Shown: positions 44,614 through 53,409 of the stretch, one piece after another
Position numbering within the stretch: the stretch's first letter is position 1
Layout of the letters: every line of letters begins with the position of its first letter
Origin: QHXM01 sp963697975
GTDB taxonomy: Bacteria > Acidobacteriota > Blastocatellia > Pyrinomonadales > Pyrinomonadaceae
Direction of reading: 5' to 3'
Assembly (NCBI GenBank): GCA_963697975.1
Contig: OY969111.1
Coordinates: 1,364,001 to 1,428,000, forward strand
Length of the DNA: 64,000 bases
Program-made: the position numbers and the translations under genes
Notes under the pieces: model-generated
Databases searched by the model: none
What the model saw: the letters and a program-made list of their open reading frames with translations, nothing else
What the model was told of the DNA's origin: nothing

Positions 44614-46689
44614 TCATTTGCTTCTCCCGAAATCAATCCGAACAGTTTGCCCGCTTTCTACTTCAGCGCCTGCCGCCGGACTCTGTTGCCAGGCGCGGCC
44701 TTCGCCTCGCGCTTCCAACTGCAAGCCTAGCTGCTCGCAGACGCGCGCCGCATCGCGCACGCTCCGCCCACGCAAATCCGGCATCAACGCGCCGCGCTTC
44801 GTCGCCGCCGTGTACACAACCTTGGTCAGCCCTGCGCGCCCGCCCTCTTCTACTTCCTTCGGCAACGTCGCATCGCGCGCTGCTCTGACACGCTCCTGCT
44901 CTTCAAGCAAATGAGCCAGCGCTTCGGGGCTAAGGGAGAATCGCGCCAGCAGCCCCGGCTGAGAACTGTTTTTCAGCTTCGTGTCGGGCGTGATGTCGAG
45001 CGCGGGCAGAATCTGTTCGGCAATTTCACGAAAGACCGGCGCGGCCACTTCGCCGCCGTGATAGCCACCGACGGGTTCGTCAATCACCACGATGATGACG
45101 ACCGCCGGATTATCTACGGGAGCGAAGCCGACGAACGAGCCGATGAATTTTGTCTTCGAGTAAGCACGGGTCTTCGGGTCAATCTTCTGCGCCGTGCCCG
45201 TCTTGCCCGCCGCCGTGTAGCCATCAAGCTGGGCCAGCTTGGCCGTGCCGTTCAGCGTTACTTCTTCGAGCATGCCCCGCAGCGTTTGCGCTGTCTGTGC
45301 GCTGACCACTCTGCGCTGTTCCGGCGATGCGCTGTAGACGATTGTGCCGTCGGCGGCGCGTATCTCGCGCACCAGATGCGGCGAGAGACGCAGGCCGTCG
45401 TTGGCGAGCGTGCCAAACGCCGCCGCCATCTGCAAAGGCGTGACGCCGATTTCCTGCCCGATGGCGAGCGAACCCATCGAAGACGGCTGCCACTTATTCA
45501 CCTTCCGCAGTAGCCCGTCAGTCTCACCCCGTAGCTCGACTCCCGTCTTGCAGCCGAAACCGAAGCGCGTCATGTAATCGAACATCGAATCGTTGCCCAC
45601 CTTCAAGCCCAGCTTGATTGCCGCCACGTTGCTCGATTTCGACAGAGCCTCTGTCAGGGTCAACGTACCGAACGCATGGTGGTCATGGACGACGCGCCCG
45701 GCAACGGTAATCGCTCCCATCTGGCAATCAATCCGGTCGTCTGGCTTCGCCCCTCTCTCGATAGCAGCAGAGTAAGCAACGATCTTGAAGGTCGAGCCAG
45801 GCTCGTAAATATTCTGTAGCGCCTGATTGATGCGTGCCTGCTCATTGGACGCGCGCGGATCGTTCGGGTCAAACGTCGGCGCGCTCGCCAGTGCGAGAAT
45901 TTCGCCCGTGTGCGGGTCGAGCACGATGGCCGTGCCCGACTTGGCGCGCGATCTTTCGACAGCCGCAAGAAGCGCCTGCTCCGTCTTGTACTGAACAAGG
46001 CGATCAATCGTCAGCACAACTGTCTCGCCGGGTTTGGCCTGTGCTTCAAGACTGCTGTAAGGCCGTCCATGAGCATCCGTATCTATAGTGAATTCGCCCG
46101 GCTCGCCGTGTATCCGCTTGTCATATGATAGCTCGATGCCTGCGAGGCCGGATTCGTCCACTCCGACAAAGCCGAGAACGTGCGCCGCAAGTTGCCCGTT
46201 CGGGTAGTAGCGCTTCGGCTCCTTGCGCATGTAGACACCTTCGAGCTTGAGCGCACGAACCTGCTCAGCGCGTTCCGCGTCGAGTTTGCGAGCAATCCAG
46301 GCAAATTTCTTGTTCGCATTCTGTGCCTCTTTCAAGCGCGAGGCGATAATGGAAGCATCCGTCTCGACGATGGGAGCAAGTCTGGCTGAGACTTCATCGA
46401 CGTTCTTGATTTCTCGTGGGACAGCCCAGAAAGATTCCGTGTCAATACTGCGCGCCAACTCGACATTATGACGGTCGAGCACCTGGCCGCGAATCGGCTC
46501 TGTCTTTATTGTTTCCTGCTGTTGTTTTTGTGCACGAGACGACAGCCATACGTGCTGCGAGGTTTGCAGGTAGATGAGACGGACGCCGATGGCCAGCATC
46601 CAGACGCCAAGAAAGCACGCCACGAAGAGCGCGCGGGTGCGTGCTTTATCAGGACGAGCTTTTGATGAAGTAACAAAACGTCCGCGCAT
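44614..46689 (-). CDS. Class B penicillin-binding protein (FtsI/PBP2-like) with PASTA domain
   Basis: About 691 residues from ATG 46689. Basic start, membrane helix about 18-38 (LFVACFLGVWMLAIGVRLIY), dimerisation/pedestal domain, then transpeptidase with SxxK in EPGSTFKI, SxN in SKSSNVAAIK and KTG in AAGKTGTAQK. The last 65 residues (MPDLRGRSVRDAARVCEQLG) form a PASTA domain. It cross-links septal peptidoglycan with FtsW. The PASTA domain is unusual for a proteobacterial FtsI but known in Gram-positive and some other phyla. Confidence 0.93.
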   Translation of the reverse strand: MRGRFVTSSKARPDKARTRALFVACFLGVWMLAIGVRLIYLQTSQHVWLSSRAQKQQQETIKTEPIRGQVLDRHNVELARSIDTESFWAVPREIKNVDEVSARLAPIVETDASIIASRLKEAQNANKKFAWIARKLDAERAEQVRALKLEGVYMRKEPKRYYPNGQLAAHVLGFVGVDESGLAGIELSYDKRIHGEPGEFTIDTDAHGRPYSSLEAQAKPGETVVLTIDRLVQYKTEQALLAAVERSRAKSGTAIVLDPHTGEILALASAPTFDPNDPRASNEQARINQALQNIYEPGSTFKIVAYSAAIERGAKPDDRIDCQMGAITVAGRVVHDHHAFGTLTLTEALSKSSNVAAIKLGLKVGNDSMFDYMTRFGFGCKTGVELRGETDGLLRKVNKWQPSSMGSLAIGQEIGVTPLQMAAAFGTLANDGLRLSPHLVREIRAADGTIVYSASPEQRRVVSAQTAQTLRGMLEEVTLNGTAKLAQLDGYTAAGKTGTAQKIDPKTRAYSKTKFIGSFVGFAPVDNPAVVIIVVIDEPVGGYHGGEVAAPVFREIAEQILPALDITPDTKLKNSSQPGLLARFSLSPEALAHLLEEQERVRAARDATLPKEVEEGGRAGLTKVVYTAATKRGALMPDLRGRSVRDAARVCEQLGLQLEARGEGRAWQQSPAAGAEVESGQTVRIDFGRSK

Positions 46690-46850
46690 AACTCCTGCTT
46701 GTCTTCTTTCCAAGTAATGCGCGGAGGCCAAAGATTTCTACCTCTTCGCGCTTGGCCTGTGAGTTGTTCAAAACAATTTCTGCCAGCGCCGCGAGGGGGA
46801 GAATGCGTGCGAACCGTCTGGCCTGACTTTTCAAACACAATCAAAGAGCG

Positions 46851-47240
46851 TCAGCGGCTCAGCGAGGCCGAGGGGCTAATGAAGGCCGGAACCGAGCGGG
46901 TCTGCGACTGCTCCAAATTCTTCGCGGGGTTAATCTGCGCTGGCTGGATGGGCTGCATTCCGATTCCGCGCGCCGCCGCTCCCAGATGTTCCGGCGTAGC
47001 AGATTCTTCACGCTCCAGTATCAGACGACGCTGCTCCTCCAGCAGCCTTGCCTGCTCAAGGCGCAACTCCTCATTCTTGTAACCGTACTGCACCGCTGCA
47101 AAGTGCTGTCCCGCTGCGTAGACGAAACCGCCCGCGAGAATAAGCCCGCACGCGAGCAGCAGCGCCAGACGCGAGAGCGCACGCGTGTCGCGCTCACGAT
47201 GCACCGTAAAATTCTTTCGGTTCAAGGGTAATCTTCTCAT
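46851..47240 (-). CDS. ftsL: FtsL-like division protein
   Basis: A 129-residue bitopic protein: basic N-terminus, one membrane helix about 23-45 (LALLLACGLILAGGFVYAAG), then a coiled coil (KNEELRLEQARLLEEQRRL) and a short conserved region (PEHLGAAARGIGMQPIQPAQ). Position between rsmH and the PBP gene is the standard place of ftsL. It would join FtsQ and FtsB to activate FtsW and the PBP. Assignment rests on topology and position more than on sequence. Confidence 0.82.
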   Translation of the reverse strand: MRRLPLNRKNFTVHRERDTRALSRLALLLACGLILAGGFVYAAGQHFAAVQYGYKNEELRLEQARLLEEQRRLILEREESATPEHLGAAARGIGMQPIQPAQINPAKNLEQSQTRSVPAFISPSASLSR

Positions 47241-47327
47241 CAGGGGTCTGGGCCTCTCGCAGTCAAAAAGTCAGATTTGAAAGGGTATCCGGGTTTCAAA
47301 CAGCGCCGACCAAGGAACCGGCGATTT

Positions 47328-48284
47328 TCAGAGTTTGCGGCAGGCTCGCAATTTGGCGCTGCGAGCGCGCGGGTTTTCGGACACCTCCCCCTCGCCCGGT
47401 ACGAGGGGACGGCGTGTCAGGATTTCAACCGCGCGGCGTGCGCCGCACGAACAGACAGGCGCTCGCGGGTCGCATTCGCATTGTCCCGCCAGCCGCCTGA
47501 GCGTCTGCTTCATAATCCGATCTTCGAGCGAATGAAAACTGATCGCTACGAAGCGTCCGTTCGGTTGTAAAAGATCAACTGCCGTTTCGACGAAATCACT
47601 CAAACCTTGAAGCTCACGGTTGACGGCGATGCGTAGAGCTTGAAAAGTGCGCGTCGCCGGGTGAACTTTATCCGTCTTTCGATAACCAACCGCACGCGCG
47701 ACCAAATCAGACAGTTCCTTTGTCGTCTCGATTGGCTCTCCACGCTCACGCCTTTCAACGATCCACCGGGCGATGCGACGTGACCGCCGCTCCTCCCCAT
47801 ACTCGAAAATAATCCGAGCAATCTCTTCTTCAGGAAGACGCGCGAGCAACTCGGCGGCTGACTCTTCATCACCGCCCGCATCCATACGCATATCAAGCGG
47901 CGCGTCCTGCCGGAAACTAAACCCTCGCTCTCCCCTATCGAACTGGAGCGACGAAACGCCTAAATCAACCAACACCCCGCGCACGTCCCTCTCATTCGCT
48001 TCTTCGACAACCCGCGCGATGTCCTTAAAGTTCGCTTGAACGCCTTGAAAGCGCGAGCCGTATTGCGCCAGACGTTCTTTCGCAAACTCAAGCGCCTCTC
48101 GGTCGCGGTCAATTCCTATCACACGCGCTTCCCTTGACGCTTCGAGAATCGCCTCGCTGTGACCGCCCAGTCCGAGCGTGCCGTCAACGAACAATCCCCC
48201 GCGTGCCGCCCCGAGCAATTCGATTGTCTCTCGAAGCAACACGGGGCGATGGGGCGCGCCCATGCCCCCCATAAGCGCAGCCAT
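47328..48284 (-). CDS. rsmH: 16S rRNA (cytosine(1402)-N(4))-methyltransferase
   Basis: About 318 residues: HRPVLLRETIELLGA start, SAM motif FVDGTLGLGGHSEAIL, GVLVDLGVSSLQFD, RGFSFRQDAPLDMRMD and the C-terminal SFHSLEDRIMKQTLR. It methylates C1402 of 16S rRNA. Start choice is open: ATG 48284, GTG 48290 or ATG 48269, none with a strong ribosome site. Second gene of the dcw cluster. Confidence 0.95.
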   Translation of the reverse strand: MAALMGGMGAPHRPVLLRETIELLGAARGGLFVDGTLGLGGHSEAILEASREARVIGIDRDREALEFAKERLAQYGSRFQGVQANFKDIARVVEEANERDVRGVLVDLGVSSLQFDRGERGFSFRQDAPLDMRMDAGGDEESAAELLARLPEEEIARIIFEYGEERRSRRIARWIVERRERGEPIETTKELSDLVARAVGYRKTDKVHPATRTFQALRIAVNRELQGLSDFVETAVDLLQPNGRFVAISFHSLEDRIMKQTLRRLAGQCECDPRAPVCSCGARRAVEILTRRPLVPGEGEVSENPRARSAKLRACRKL

Positions 48285-48318
48285 CACCACCGCCCCGTGA
48301 TCTCAAAGAACTGTGTAA

Positions 48319-48390
48319 AGTGATAAGTGATGGATGATGGGTGATAGGAAACTGCTTTTTTCTTATCACCCATCACTTATCACCTATCGC
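48319..48390. repeat. Heptamer hairpin, TGATAGG family, between mraZ and rsmH
   Basis: The left arm (48319-48350) is TGATAAG, TGATGGA, TGATGGG, TGATAGG units; the right arm (48362-48390) is the complement. The mraZ stop lies 7 nt beyond the right arm. The rsmH start lies about 30 nt beyond the left arm, farther than at the tightest sites. Confidence 0.85.
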
Positions 48391-48396
48391 CGCTTT

Positions 48397-48837
48397 TCAA
48401 ATTCCGAGCCGCGCAATCGCGGCTTCGTCTTCTTCCGTATAAGGGTCGGAGAGAAGGCGCTGCTGAAATCTCTCCAGTTCCCAAACTTCCAGATATGTCA
48501 GATAGCCAAGTACCGCTACATCGCCGACGACGCTGGCGCTCTTACGCAGGAGCGGGTGAATCAGCACGCGCCCTTGCGCGTCCACCGTCGCCTGCTGGCC
48601 GTAATAGTTGGTTCTATCAAGGAACTTACGCCTTGCCGGGTCCATCGAGGGGAGAAGCGCCAGCCGCTGCTCGATTGCCTCCCATTCGGGAAGCGGGTAA
48701 ATCCGCACGCTCTCACCTGTCAAACTGGTCACGTAAACATCCGTCCCATGCTTCTCTTCTACAAGGCGGCGGAACGGAGTCGGAATTTTCAACCGCCCCT
48801 TGGAATCAATTCGCGCCGTGTAATTTCCTCGCAGCAT
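48397..48837 (-). CDS. mraZ: Transcriptional regulator and first dcw gene MraZ
   Basis: A 146-residue protein with two AbrB-like repeats: LRGNYTARIDSKGRLKIPTPFR and TNYYGQQATVDAQGRVLIHPLLR, each with the DxxGR motif. MraZ forms a ring and binds tandem repeats before its own gene, controlling dcw expression. The matching operator is visible at 48923-48946. Confidence 0.96.
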   Translation of the reverse strand: MLRGNYTARIDSKGRLKIPTPFRRLVEEKHGTDVYVTSLTGESVRIYPLPEWEAIEQRLALLPSMDPARRKFLDRTNYYGQQATVDAQGRVLIHPLLRKSASVVGDVAVLGYLTYLEVWELERFQQRLLSDPYTEEDEAAIARLGI

Positions 48838-48922
48838 AAGGTTTCGGCGGACGGGCGGGGCGAGAGGTGCTTAAACCCTTAAGTAAAACTTTAATCATCA
48901 GGCACAAGGTACTCAGAAAAGC

Positions 48923-48946
48923 CCACTTCTGACCACTTTTCTCCAC
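48923..48946 (-). promoter_or_regulatory. MraZ-binding box
   Basis: On the minus strand three GTGG units (complements at 48923-48926, 48933-48936, 48943-48946) are spaced exactly 10 nt apart, i.e. on one face of the helix. This is the layout known for MraZ operators (TGGG-type direct repeats with 5-nt gaps). It lies about 85-110 nt upstream of the mraZ ATG, with TTGTGC and TACTTA downstream as a possible promoter. Confidence 0.75.
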
Positions 48947-49209
48947 CTGCCGCGAATACTACGCCCCTTCGGTTAAGGCTGTCAAGAATAAAAAATCCTG
49001 TTTGTCATAGATTTCTTAAGCACGATATGGTGTATGGAAGGCTGTTCTTCCGCTCTCAACCCGTAACTTTCTCGCTTAAGGCGACTCATTCTTAAGCACG
49101 CACAGGAGCGAACTGGCCCTGTGCCATCGTAGCCAAGCGCCGTTTCATCATGTATAGTTCGGGTCATGCCACTTGTTAAGTTGACTTCAGACGACAGGCA
49201 AAACCGACT

Positions 49210-50001
49210 TTGATTAGCTTTGGCGGACTTCTCATTTTCGGGGCACTGGCGGCTCTCGCCAATCTGGTCGGCGGACTGATGCTTGCCTCTCCCGGCGTGC
49301 TTCGTCTGAACGAGCGTCTACTTAAATACCTCGTCGCGCTGGGTGCTGGATTCATGCTCGCGGCGATTTTTATTGAGATCGTCCCGCAAACGTTCAGCAT
49401 CTGGACGGAGGGACAGACGGGCGAAGCGGCTGCCGAATCCGTGCTCGGCGCGATGACGCTGCTTCTGGCGGGCTATCTCTTAATCCAACTCTTCGAGCAC
49501 ACGATTGCGCCGCACTTTCACTTCGGGGCAGAGACGCACCCGGAGCATGTCATACGTCCTTCGGCAGCCTACACGGCAATTGGCGGCCTACTCATTCATA
49601 CTTTCTTCGACGGGGTTTCAATCGCCGCAGCATTTTTAGTCAACAGCAAGGTCGGGCTGCTGGTTTTCATAGCGATTCTCCTGCACAAAGTTCCTGAAGG
49701 TTTCACCGTCGCTTCGATCATGCTGGCCTCTGGCCGCTCGGCGCGAAAGGCGCGAATCGCTTCCCTGGCAATTGGCGCAGCGACGATTGCAGGTGTCATC
49801 ACCGTCGCCCTCCTCAGAACCAGAGTCAACACGGCGGTCGCTTACGCATTACCTTTCTCGGCGGGCGTGACCCTGTACGTCGCTGCGAGCGATCTGATTC
49901 CAGAGGTTAATCATAAGGAAGAGAAGAACCCTATCGTCTCTATCGTCGTCTTTGTCGGGGTTGCGCTCTTTTATCTCCTGCATCGCTTGATTGATCTATG
50001 A
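49210..50001 (+). CDS. ZIP-family metal transporter
   Basis: A 263-residue protein with about eight membrane helices and a metal-site helix pair: GGLLIHTFFDGVSIAAAF and LLHKVPEGFTVASIML, holding the His/Asp/Glu ligands of ZIP transporters. A histidine-containing loop (HTIAPHFHFGAETHPEH) separates helices 3 and 4. It imports or exports Zn2+ or another divalent metal. The start TTG 49210 is weak, without a clear ribosome site. It is divergent from the dcw cluster. Confidence 0.9.
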   Translation: MISFGGLLIFGALAALANLVGGLMLASPGVLRLNERLLKYLVALGAGFMLAAIFIEIVPQTFSIWTEGQTGEAAAESVLGAMTLLLAGYLLIQLFEHTIAPHFHFGAETHPEHVIRPSAAYTAIGGLLIHTFFDGVSIAAAFLVNSKVGLLVFIAILLHKVPEGFTVASIMLASGRSARKARIASLAIGAATIAGVITVALLRTRVNTAVAYALPFSAGVTLYVAASDLIPEVNHKEEKNPIVSIVVFVGVALFYLLHRLIDL

Positions 50002-50080
50002 GCGACTGCCGGGCTGAACAATCCAGGCTTCAAATCAGAAAAGATGAAGCAGGCGTTTTGACTCGCGAACGTGAGTTGGT

Positions 50081-50989
50081 ATGATTGCGTTATTGAATAA
50101 TCGTCAATACAGATTCGTTCGGCTTGCAGCCTTTTTGTTTGTCTGCCTGCTTTCGGGCAGCGTGTCTCTGCGCGCGCAGACGACGCAATCACCAGTCCCG
50201 ATGCCCAACCCGCCGACGCCGGTTGTTGACAACGCCAATGTTATTGATGCGGCCACAGAGCAGCGGCTGAATAACATTCTCATGAATCTCAGTGAGAACA
50301 AGGCGGCTAACGTGGAGCTGGGCGTCGTCACGGTCAGGACAACGGGCGGTCAGGACATCTTCGATTATTCGCTGGCGATAATGCGCGGGTGGGGAATCGG
50401 GTCGAACGAAAAAGGCGGGCTGCTGCTGGTCGTCGCTGTTGATGATCGTAAATATTTCACGCAGGTGAGCCGTCACCTTGAAGGCGATTTGCCGGATGGC
50501 CTGGTGGGTCAAATACAGCGCGAGCGGCTCGTGCCACTGTTCAAGCAGGGCAACTACAGTCAGGCCATCTCTGACACGATGGAAACGTACATCGCGACGC
50601 TGGCCCAGAAGCGCGGGTTTAGCGTCGAAGGGATAGACAAGAGCCGGGCATATCAAGCCTCTCAACCATCTGGGGGAAGAACGTCGGCGCGAGCCTTCTT
50701 AAAGAAGAATATGTTTATCATTATTATCGTCGTCGTAATTTTTCTCCTCCTTTCGAGTCGTGGGGGAGGCCGAGGCGGCTGCGGTGGCGGCGGTTGCCTG
50801 AACTTGCTTTTTCTCAACTCTCTTCTCAATAGCGGCAGAGGCGGCTGGGGTTCGAGCGGTTGGGGCGGCGGCGGCTTCGGCGGCGGAAGTGGCTGGGGCG
50901 GCGGTGGTGGCGGCAGCAGCGGTGGTTGGGGCGGCTTCAGTGGCGGCGGCGGAGACGCTGGCGGCGGCGGCGCGGGCGGCAGTTGGTAG
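50081..50989 (+). CDS. TPM-domain (YgcG-like) membrane protein with glycine-rich tail
   Basis: A 302-residue protein: signal peptide about 1-32, TPM domain about 45-190 (VDNANVIDAATEQRLNNIL, ELGVVTVRTTGGQDIFDY, NEKGGLLLVVAVDDRKYF), one membrane helix about 209-224 (FIIIIVVVIFLLL), and a Gly/Trp/Ser-rich tail to the end. TPM proteins often lie beside lemA, as here (the third gene of this unit), and are thought to act at the envelope. Function not established. Confidence 0.88.
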   Translation: MIALLNNRQYRFVRLAAFLFVCLLSGSVSLRAQTTQSPVPMPNPPTPVVDNANVIDAATEQRLNNILMNLSENKAANVELGVVTVRTTGGQDIFDYSLAIMRGWGIGSNEKGGLLLVVAVDDRKYFTQVSRHLEGDLPDGLVGQIQRERLVPLFKQGNYSQAISDTMETYIATLAQKRGFSVEGIDKSRAYQASQPSGGRTSARAFLKKNMFIIIIVVVIFLLLSSRGGGRGGCGGGGCLNLLFLNSLLNSGRGGWGSSGWGGGGFGGGSGWGGGGGGSSGGWGGFSGGGGDAGGGGAGGSW

Positions 50990-51072
50990 AGTTAGGTGTA
51001 ATGACGAATGGTGCATTAGAATTAACCAACTCGATTCAGCGCCCGGCGTTTATCTTTTGATGGAGACTGATA

Positions 51073-51804
51073 GTGGATAAGATCGTTCAGAGTTCGCTCG
51101 ATAATCTGGTCGAAGATTTGCGCTCGACGCATGGGGACAATCTGGCGTCCGTTGTGCTCTACGGCTCGGCAGCGGCGGGCGATTATGTTCAGTCGCGTTC
51201 GGATTACAATTTGCTCATCGCATTAAACCGGATTACTCCGGCAGATTTGCGGCAGGCTCAAGCGCCGATGCGTAACTGGCAACGCCTGGGGCATCCGTTG
51301 CCTGTTTACTTTACCGTCGAGGAGTTGAACGATGCGGCGGATGTCTTTCCGATTGAGTTTTATCAGATGGAAAAAGCGCGGCTCGTACTCTACGGCGAAG
51401 ACCCTTTCAAGTCGCTGCAATTGTCAGATGTGAATTTGCGTCATCAAACAGAGTATGAATTGAGAAGCAAGCTGATTCAGCTTCGCCGCCTCTACATCCC
51501 GGCTTCCGTCGCGGTCGACAAGTTGGCGGCGCTGATGTCTGATAGCCTCGCGAGCTTTGCTGCGCTGTTTCGTCCCGTGTTGATGCTGCACGGCAAAGAG
51601 CCGCCAATCGCCAAACCTGAGTGCGTGCGCGCGACAGTTAAACTACTTGATCTTGACGGCGATGCTTTCGAGCGGATTTTTAATTTACGTTCAAGCGATG
51701 AACTTCTTTTGACGGAAGTAGAAGCAAACGATCTTTTCGGCGCTTATCTTCAGCAGATCGAGCGTGTAATCGAAGCGGTTGACAGTTTGGCTAACAAATC
51801 GTGA
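51073..51804 (+). CDS. Nucleotidyltransferase-fold protein with altered active site
   Basis: A 243-residue protein, start GTG 51073 after GGAG. The fold motif VVLYGSAAAGDYVQSRSDYN contains the GS and first Asp, but the second Asp of the usual DxD is Asn (SDYN), which may weaken or abolish catalysis. The rest (helical) resembles Pol-beta-type nucleotidyltransferases. It lies between the TPM and lemA genes in the same direction. Confidence 0.8.
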   Translation: MDKIVQSSLDNLVEDLRSTHGDNLASVVLYGSAAAGDYVQSRSDYNLLIALNRITPADLRQAQAPMRNWQRLGHPLPVYFTVEELNDAADVFPIEFYQMEKARLVLYGEDPFKSLQLSDVNLRHQTEYELRSKLIQLRRLYIPASVAVDKLAALMSDSLASFAALFRPVLMLHGKEPPIAKPECVRATVKLLDLDGDAFERIFNLRSSDELLLTEVEANDLFGAYLQQIERVIEAVDSLANKS

Positions 51805-51866
51805 ATTGATAGAGAGCTTTTCCGGGCTATTGTTCAGGATTCACCGAGTTAAGGAGAAGAAGAAAG

Positions 51867-52502
51867 ATGAATAGAAAAAGGTTTTTGCTCCTGGCGCTTG
51901 TTGTGCTGGCTACCGTCGCAGGCAGCGGGTGCGGCTACAACACGCTGAATGCGAAGCAGCAAAACGTTCGCGGGAAATGGGCTAACGTCGAAACCCAGCT
52001 TCAGCGCCGAGCCGATCTTATTGGCAATCTAGTCGAGACCGCGAAGATGGCGGGTGTGCAGGAACAGGAAGTCTTCGGCAGGATCGCCGACGCGCGCTCG
52101 CGGCTTTTGAACGCTACTGCGGCGCCGCCGCAAGGGTCTGGAGGCGATAAGACACCCGAACAGAAGCAAGCTGTCATTGACGCCAACAACAGCTTCGGGG
52201 GAACCATCGGTCGCCTTTTATCTTTAACCGAGGCCTACCCGGACTTGAAATCTAACCAGAATTTCCTGAAGGTGCAGGACGAGTTGGCCGGGACGGAAAA
52301 CCGTATTGCTACGTCGCGCACCGATTACAACACCGCCGTGCAGGACTACAACACGACGCGCGGCAGTTTCCCGACCGTCATCGGCGCAAAGATGTATGGC
52401 TTCAAAGAAGAGCCTTACTTCAAGGCTGACCCGACGGCAACCCAAGCCCCGAAAGTACCGGATGCCAACACGCTCAGAAATAACCAGCCTACAGCCAAGT
52501 AG
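51867..52502 (+). CDS. LemA-family lipoprotein
   Basis: A 211-residue protein, start ATG 51867 after AAGGAG. The N-terminus has a lipobox-like GSGC (MNRKRFLLLALVVLATVAG then Cys), so it is probably a lipoprotein. The LemA motif YNTLNAKQQNVRGKWANVET, then QLQRRADLIGNLVETAKM and LTEAYPDLKSNQNFLKVQDE, are plain. LemA proteins are helical and poorly understood; they often sit with TPM proteins. Closes the three-gene unit before a terminator. Confidence 0.93.
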   Translation: MNRKRFLLLALVVLATVAGSGCGYNTLNAKQQNVRGKWANVETQLQRRADLIGNLVETAKMAGVQEQEVFGRIADARSRLLNATAAPPQGSGGDKTPEQKQAVIDANNSFGGTIGRLLSLTEAYPDLKSNQNFLKVQDELAGTENRIATSRTDYNTAVQDYNTTRGSFPTVIGAKMYGFKEEPYFKADPTATQAPKVPDANTLRNNQPTAK

Positions 52503-52545
52503 AATTTAAGCACGCACGGCGGTCAAAACCGGCGGACATAAATAA

Positions 52546-52587
52546 AGAGGACGCTCTTCTAATGAAAGCGTCCTCTTAGTTTTTTTG
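52546..52587 (+). terminator. Rho-independent terminator after lemA
   Basis: AAGAGGACGCT (52546-52556) pairs with AGCGTCCTCTT (52568-52578), then AG and seven T. It is strong for the plus strand. The convergent minus-strand microcompartment operon ends just beyond it. Confidence 0.9.
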
Positions 52588-52624
52588 ACACAAGAGACGT
52601 TAAATTCGCCCACGTCAAACTATT

Positions 52625-53113
52625 TCAAAAGCCTCGCGTGCTGCACATCGCGCAGTGGTCGCAGGGCTTGCCGCCCGGCTCAAGCTCACACTTTTTCTCG
52701 CCTTCGAAGAAATCAACCAGTTCGGACACCGCCGCCTCTTCGATTCCGAATTTCTCCTGGCTCGGATGCGCTGCTGCCGGAACATACATGCCGCTCAACC
52801 AGGGCGAACCCGCCACCACCGGCGCGGCAAACGCTCCGCTACTTTGACGCCGCACACTGCTGCTTCGCTCATCTCTTTGCGTGCCTCGCTCGCCTTCAAA
52901 CCTCTCATTATTATTATTGCCCGTGACGTGTGATTCAATTCGCGCAAGTCTCTGCTGTAGCTCTTCCAAACTCGCGCGCATCACAGACAGTTCTTCGCCG
53001 ACATCCGGTTTGCTTTCAACGCGCGGCGCGCGACTTTCTGTATTGCCGCCTTGTGAGACGCGGCGGGCGATGCGTTCGGCCAGAAGTCTCGCCTGATCCT
53101 GTTCGCTGCTCAT
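52625..53113 (-). CDS. Microcompartment-linked protein with helical N-terminus and Cys-rich C-terminus
   Basis: A 162-residue protein, ATG 53113. The N-terminus (QDQARLLAERIARRVSQ) is a short amphipathic helix of the kind that targets cargo to shells. A coiled coil follows (LSVMRASLEELQQRLARIES), then a disordered part, an acidic segment (AAVSELVDFFEGEKK) and a CxxCxxC end (CDHCAMC) that could bind metal. It overlaps the next shell gene by 4 nt. The family is not recognised; a linker, scaffold or Fe-S cargo is possible. Confidence 0.65.
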   Translation of the reverse strand: MSSEQDQARLLAERIARRVSQGGNTESRAPRVESKPDVGEELSVMRASLEELQQRLARIESHVTGNNNNERFEGERGTQRDERSSSVRRQSSGAFAAPVVAGSPWLSGMYVPAAAHPSQEKFGIEEAAVSELVDFFEGEKKCELEPGGKPCDHCAMCSTRGF

Positions 53114-53409
53114 CGCGCCTTCTCCTTCGTCTCGTCGGGGAGCAAATCAATCCGATCAACTACGCCGACAATCGCCGAATCAATCGCCGCTCCCGCTTCT
53201 TTCGTCGCAGCCGTTGATGCGCCCCAGCCTTCCTGCACGATTAACACCATGTCCCCTTCGCCCGCATCAACCGAATCAAGGGCGAGCAAGGTTGTGCCTG
53301 CATCTTCGCCTTCGGGCGTTATCTGCTGGCAGAGCATAATGCGCGCATTGGCGTAGCGCAGATTCTTCTGCGTCGCAACGATGTTGCCAAGCACGCGCGC
53401 GAGAATCAT
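53110..53409 (-). CDS. Microcompartment vertex (EutN/CcmL) shell protein 3
   Basis: A 99-residue protein. Start ATG 53409 overlaps the preceding shell gene's stop by 4 nt. It begins MILARVLGNIVATQKN and closes with an IVGVVDRIDL strand: the pentameric EutN/CcmL (BMC-P) fold that caps shell vertices. The C-terminus adds about 12 charged residues. Confidence 0.93.
   Translation of the reverse strand: MILARVLGNIVATQKNLRYANARIMLCQQITPEGEDAGTTLLALDSVDAGEGDMVLIVQEGWGASTAATKEAGAAIDSAIVGVVDRIDLLPDETKEKAR

Noticed and set aside
49166..49212. A short frame starting at ATG 49166 before the ZIP gene
   Set aside because: It ends after 15 codons and is out of frame with the ZIP gene; too little to support.
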